From: Ampullaceana balthica
Lineage: Eukaryota > Mollusca > Gastropoda > Lymnaeidae
Assembly: GCA_944989445.1 (NCBI GenBank)
Contig: CALYLW010001075.1
Location: 124,001 to 188,000, forward strand
Reading direction: 5' to 3'
Length of the DNA stretch: 64,000 nt
In this document: positions 58,756 through 64,000 of the stretch, one piece after another
Layout: every line of letters begins with the position of its first letter
How positions within the stretch are numbered: position 1 is the first letter of the stretch
Program-made: the position numbers and the translations under genes
Notes under the pieces: model-generated
Told to the model about the DNA's origin: nothing
What the model saw: only the letters and a program-made list of their open reading frames with translations
Database searches by the model: none

Positions 58756-60147
58756 TAATTAATGGATTAAATTTTAATTGAGTAAGTGTACAAACATTTT
58801 TAATCAGTATATGCTCTAGCTCAATGCAATTATCTTATTAATGTTAAATAACAAATTTACTTTTTTTGGTGTTAAAGTTTTTTTTAGAAACATACTATTT
58901 TCTATATAAATAGATTTTCATTAAAATTTATAATTATAAGTGTTTCTGTAATCATTTCAGATAATGTTTGCTTTTAATTTAAAAAAATAAAAATAAAAAA
59001 AAGGAAGTTAAACTATGTTTTTGTAAAAAAAATATATACAATTTTTAACATACTTCTAACAATCAAACGTTATTTAAATTGAATGCATTAATTATACAAC
59101 ATAAAAAGGAAATATAATTTTAATGCTATATGAAAAGAACATTATTTTTAAAGATTAATAATTACAAGTTACTCTTCTGTTGTGGCGTTCCAATTTTATG
59201 AAGTCCATTCTAGTTTATATTTATATTTCCTTTTCCGACGATATTTTCAGCAGTTTGATAGTTTTTTGTGACAATTGTTATGTTACAACTGCAGATAAAG
59301 AAACACACGTAAAATTAATTGTTTACCAATTTGTTTAAAACATTTTCAAATGTAAGTTCTTAATTTTGGTAACAACGATAAATAAACAAAGGAGCTTAGA
59401 TAGTCGTTCAAAAAATCGAGTATTTATGTATAGCGTTAGTGAAAGCTTTAAACATTTACTTCCTTACAATACGCACAAAGAATGCTATAACGAATTTAGT
59501 TATTTTCAAACACATTGTAACAACACATTGTTATCGACAAATGCCATATTCAATTTTTCTAATGGTCTTGAATATCAAGATCAACGGTGGCCAAACCGTG
59601 TGTCGTGAACCACATGTAGCTCTTCTGTGTTCACATTGGCACTCGCGTACAATTTATGAAAGATATGTTACAAGGATTACTGAAAGATTTCAAAGCCAGG
59701 TTTAATGACCCATTGTGCTTCAATGCGGCCCTCAATAATTTTCTTATATTTTAAAATGGCTCTTAGTTACTACAGCTCTTGCCACCCCCTCCCCCCGTGG
59801 CTAGATTGTAAACATTTTTGTCAGCAGTGTATACTTCCAATTGGGCTTTCCTGTGATTTGTTAAACAATTCTTTAAACCACTATTGGGATATATTCCATC
59901 GAATATACAAAATAACAATAATAGCTTATCAGATCAATGTTTTCAGTCTAAGTAAGTGGTAGAGTAGATAGTACTGTCCTTCAAATATCAAGGACACAGT
60001 TTCTTATGTTTAACATTAGAAAAAAATACATTTCATCAATTCTGCTACAACCAACTTTAAACTTTGAAATAAAATATTTATATGTGTTAAGTATTTTAAC
60101 ATAATTAGTTCATATTAAATGTACATACTTGAATAATGATATGGGAC
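58756..60147. other. AT-rich intergenic DNA with a hAT-end-like fragment
   Basis: 59588-59665 (ccaaaccgtgtgtcgtgaac, cacatgtagctcttctgtgt, tcacattggcactcgcgtac) matches 15355-15420 and looks like a hAT terminus. Open frames at 59366-59962 show no domain. Confidence 0.45.
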
Positions 60148-60433
60148 TGTGATAAAATACAAACTATTGTAAGCTGACACGAAAAATCACGGTGTTAGCG
60201 GAAGGAGAAGAATAAAGAAAACAAAATGGCTAAAAAGTGTTATTAAAGAATGTGTGGAATAAATGCCTTTAATTTCTCGTTCATTCTGTGAGATGTAAGG
60301 GCATTGTGTATTAAAGTTAAAGTTCTTCATTGTTGAAAAGTGGTGTTAGCAGAATTATTCATTTGTCACGTACATTTTAATTTCATTGATATAAATAAAA
60401 GGCTACAAACATACATGAAGGATGTGTGAGACA
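60148..60433 (+). repeat. 5' LTR of a decayed Ty3-type element
   Basis: Begins TGTGATAAAATA and ends ...GACA. It matches 63403-63693 in order: tgttagcggaaggag, ttcattctgtgagatgtaa, cattgtgtattaaagttaaa, gaaaagtggtgttag, attcatttgtc. Just inside, gtgtcagaagtg at about 60441-60452 looks like a primer binding site of the leucine-tRNA type (from memory). Confidence 0.75.
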
Positions 60434-62274
60434 GAAATTCGTGTCAGAAGTGAAAGCGGTGAAAGAGAACTTATGAAGATTTCAGAAAGTTGCTGTAAAC
60501 AAAAGGAAAGTAACCTAGCATTACGATAGGACTATCTGAAGTTAAGGTATCTGAAGCTCGCTATTTACAGTTCAGATTAGAATATTTGAGAAATAAAAGG
60601 TAAAACCATATCACGATTGCACTGTTGTCTAACACAAACGTGGATTTTCTTTAAGGAACTTAGTGGAATTGGATATTTCATGTGCGGAATGAAAGAGGCG
60701 TTGTTCATTAAATGAAGAAACATTCTCTGACACCGTGATTTGAACAGATTAAAGGCCATATGCAACAGTGGACACACTTTTTATAGGTTGAGTGGACACA
60801 CATAAAAGATGAACTACATAAGAACTATTCGTTGCATAAACGCATTGTTATAGATCTAGTTCAACATGGCCAAAACATGTCTAAATATAACAGTCAGCAT
60901 ATCAATTCAAGGAAGATAATGAATAGTAAAAACTAAAATAAGAATGAAAAAAAATGATTTATAGAAGCTATGGCCAGTGTTTAAATCAGTGAGTGTTGGA
61001 TTAAGGAGCTGATTTGTGACAATTGACAATTAATAATATTAGTAAATTCGAAATAAATAGAAAAACTGAATCTGTATTCATTTCAAGTGAATTAAAATAA
61101 TTGTAATTTTAGATTAATGGATGAAACTAAGGTTACTTTTAATTTGGAAAATCGGAGGATTTGAACAAGTGTAACTCAAAACTTTGGACCATAAAATGTG
61201 TTGAGTTTTATAGCAAGGAAATACCATTTCTTATCTCATATAATTTGTGTATTATTTGTTTGTTGTATATTTTTAGGTGTATTAAATTGTATCTAATAAT
61301 AATTGCTTTTCTATACATAATATATTAGGGTAATTTGTTTTGTCAATATGATTGAGCGTATATAGAATATACTTTAGATCCTGTGATAGGATATTTTGTA
61401 GTCTCATTTTGTCAAAATTAAATGTAATGGTTTAGATGTGTCTTCTCATGTTTGAAAATCGTCAGTTTATATCTTTTTGTTGTTGTGTAGACTAAATTAG
61501 TATATATTTTGTGTTGTAGACGATCATAATTGTCTGTGTTAAATATTGATACATATTGTTGTTCTCCTGTCTATCTTCCTGTCTTTAAAAAAAATAATAA
61601 TAATTGTATGTATTTAGGTTGTCTTAAAATACACAATACACAATCAAATTGTTAATGAAAACAATAGATTTGAACTTTTATATTAAACTCACACGACAGT
61701 AAACGTTTCGTTTAATGCCTTCATCAGTACAAAAAATATAAAATAGGTACTTACATAGGTAATAAAATTATATTTAAATTCTTAAAACATACTATGTGAT
61801 AAAATAGTGATGTAAAATAAAAATAAAGGGAAAACAACAAATAATGACAGAGGATATAGGAAAAGTTAGCAAAATATTGATTACTTTTATAATTCAGGTA
61901 TGTGCAATATGACTTGATTAGGGTCAACATATTTTTGAAGAGTTTTGAAAGATCCTATATGTTGTCTCATCATAGACAATATTAAGGGTGTAGTTGACAG
62001 TTCAGACGAAAAGTTTAAAGCATGGTGTCACAACAACTACCTATTATATGCCAGTGTACATATCAGAGACAACACGAAAAGAAATAAGAAAATATAGACA
62101 TGCCATGTTTTCTATGTTGGGGATTTTCTTTTTCATTTAACCGATATCATTTTCAGCATTCTATTTGCTTATGATATTTACTGTTATTCTTTCTTCTTTA
62201 GTGTCACCATATGCTTCCTATGTTAATCTTCTCATCAAAATAAATGTGTATATTTTCTTTTTTTTATATTACAG

Positions 62275-63115
62275 ATATTATGAAATATAAAATGATGAAA
62301 ATGTTTCAAAAATACAAAGATACAAACGAAATAGGAAACACAAAAACTGTTACTCATAAGATACGACTGTTAGATCATGATCCTTTCAAGGCTAAAGTAT
62401 ACCCAATTCCCATGGCATTTAGAGACACAGTAAACACACAATTGATTACCTAATGAAAGATAAAAAACAAGAAAAGCATTTAATGCTAACTATACCTCAA
62501 CAACTCTCATAGTCAAAAAGAAGAAGAGTAAGATTCGACAATGCTGTGATAACAGTCTATTGTATAGTGTAACAAAATTGGACCAATAATCTAATGCAGA
62601 CCCAAAAGACATTGTGGACATATTTAGTAATGCTAAAATATGTACTACAAATGACTTGAACAGAGGTTGTTGGCAGTTAAACATGGATCTTTTTTCAGTC
62701 AAATATACTGCATTTGTAGCTATGGAAGAAGCATATGAATAGTTGGTGATGCCATTTGGCTTAGTCAACAGTACAGCCACTTTTAGTAGATTTATGAAAT
62801 TAATGTTGCAAGATATTCCAAATGTTGTACATATTTTAGACGACATATGTATACACTCTAAAGATTGGGTAACTCACATCCATTCGCTTAAAGATTTACT
62901 AGAAAGACTAAAGAAACAGAATGTTACAATTTCCCTTGAAAAAGTAAACTTCTGAATGATATATATTGATTTTCTTTGATAGACAATAGGAGAAGGTAAA
63001 ATAACTCCTACTGCAGAGAATGAAAACAAGATCTTTAACTTGTCAGTCCCAAATTCAAAGAAACAAGTTCAAGCAAAGCTGGGACCATGTAAAAGTTTAT
63101 AAACCATATATTGAA
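62275..63115 (+). pseudogene. Ty3-type reverse transcriptase fragment, broken
   Basis: Readable pieces in order: HKIRLLDHDPFKAKVYPIPM (62352), DIFSNAKICTTNDLNRGCWQ (about 62615), YTAFVAMEEA, VMPFGLVNSTATFSRFMK (62742), and NVVHILDDICIHSKDWVTHI (62820, containing the LDD catalytic box). Then come ERLKKQNVTISLEKVNF, a stop, and KITPTAEN with SKKQVQAKLGPCKS. All are standard RT landmarks of the family. Several stops and frameshifts occur; the copy is not functional. Confidence 0.85.
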
Positions 63116-63402
63116 AATAAGCAATCTGTTAAAACTATTAGATATTGTATTTAATTTTATGTATTATGGTTATTAAACTTAATTTTAAGTTCACACAACT
63201 ATTACCTTGTTATGGGATTTCAATTTTGTTAATATAATTAGAAGCCAACTTAGAAAGTCCTGCAAATGTTTTTCTTAATCTCTTTGTCAAGATATAATGT
63301 TTAAAGAAATACTTGTCCATCAACATTATTGAATAGTTGAATTTATTACAATGTTGTTGTGAAGACAATCAAATTGTTTTAAAGGATGGGGATGAATGTC
63401 AC

Positions 63403-63693
63403 TGTGATAAAATAAAAAAATATTTTAAACTTATAAAAAAAATCAAGATGTTAGCGGAAGAAGAAGAAGAAAGAAAATAGAGATGGCTGAAAAGTGGAAG
63501 TAAAGTATATTGTAGAATATACATCTTAAATTGTTCATTCATTCTGTGAGATGTAATGGTATTGTGTATTAAAGTTAAAATTCATCATTACTGAAAAGTG
63601 GTGTTAGTAGAATCATTCATTTGTCTCGTACATATAAGTTCATTGCTAAAATTGATGAAAGCCTTCAAACACACATGAAAGAGGCGTGTGACA
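63403..63693 (+). repeat. 3' LTR of the decayed Ty3-type element
   Basis: Partner of 60148-60433; begins TGTGATAAAATA and ends near GACA. Visible divergence between the two LTRs indicates an old insertion. Confidence 0.75.
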
Positions 63694-63858
63694 GATAATA
63701 TTTCCTGAAAAATGAACATCTAAAATCTTTTTAATAGTAATAAATATTACTTTAGCCATTATTTGTTTTGATATTTTTTCATAGATACGCGAAGAAACCA
63801 AACGTTGCAACAGATTGATGTTAGATTAGAGAAAAAAATATTAAATCATATATATATA

Positions 63859-63949
<91 letters not shown>

Positions 63950-64000
63950 TCCTTAAAAATATCAAAGTGTAGAAAACATTATATATTAGGTAGGTAAGAT
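63694..64000. repeat. Flank with a long (TA)n microsatellite
   Basis: (TA)n at about 63848-63945 with one TT phase change near 63866. Nothing else was recognised. Confidence 0.9.

Larger units (their letters stand above)
60148..63693 (+). mobile_element. Ty3-type LTR retrotransposon, decayed (about 3.5 kb)
   Basis: Two related LTRs flank an internal region with a partial reverse transcriptase. The internal region (about 3 kb) is shorter than that of an intact element and no gag, protease or integrase was recognised, so large parts are lost. A purine-rich aaaggatgggga at about 63381 precedes the 3' LTR. No target duplication could be matched at the outer ends. Confidence 0.75.

Noticed and set aside
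59366..59962. Overlapping 80-90-residue frames
   Set aside because: No domain; part overlaps a hAT-terminus-like repeat shared with 15.35 kb. A weak ERFQ-like string was not enough to call a transposase.
61640..61760. Possible Penelope-like 3' region (minus strand: ctgatgaaggcattaaacga)
   Set aside because: The phrase recalls 3' regions of such elements, but no coding or second landmark was found, so no element is called.

Overview
The window is AT-rich, intron-bearing animal DNA. Microsatellites, minisatellites and decayed mobile elements dominate it. The LINE, hAT, pogo and Ty3-type fragments look like those of lophotrochozoan genomes, so a mollusc is my best guess; this is inference, not a species call. 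No rRNA gene, intact tRNA gene or CRISPR array was seen.

Layout: 0-4 kb is a mosaic of dispersed repeats (a ~430-bp tandem repeat, family A at 2.0-2.75 kb, family B at 2.9-4.0 kb) followed by a broken BED/hAT transposase. 6.2-7.9 kb is a 37-bp minisatellite with higher-order structure. 8-18 kb holds a fold-back element, two non-autonomous hAT insertions with perfect 8-bp target duplications, (TA)n and (CT)n tracts, a 39-bp minisatellite and a ~395-bp tandem duplication. 18.85-24.33 kb is the only host-type gene: a long ankyrin-repeat gene that has decayed (one nonsense codon, two frameshifts). Its last coding part is split by a 1604-bp LTR-like insertion with a 5-bp target duplication; two plausible downstream exons remain. 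24.8-33 kb holds a hAT-like element, a Tc1/mariner transposase relic, a LINE fragment, a Tigger-like element, a nearly complete but broken hAT element with 8-bp target duplications, and a small orphan exon candidate. 34-46 kb holds a second family B copy, a tRNA-derived SINE, an almost full-length CR1/jockey-like LINE carrying a 2A-like motif, a family A copy, and a GC-richer RNase H-bearing LINE that appears to sit inside an older hAT. 46.2-49.06 kb is a pogo element with clean termini. 49-56 kb holds a SINE and several family A copies. 56.2-58.8 kb is a SINE next to a LINE, and 60.1-63.7 kb is a decayed Ty3-type LTR retrotransposon with both LTRs.

These parts do not form an operon-like functional unit. 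The best-supported unusual items are the ankyrin gene interrupted by an LTR, the 2A-like motif in the LINE, the higher-order minisatellite, the termini of family A, and an orphan terminal exon with a weak resemblance to an amyloid RHIM motif.
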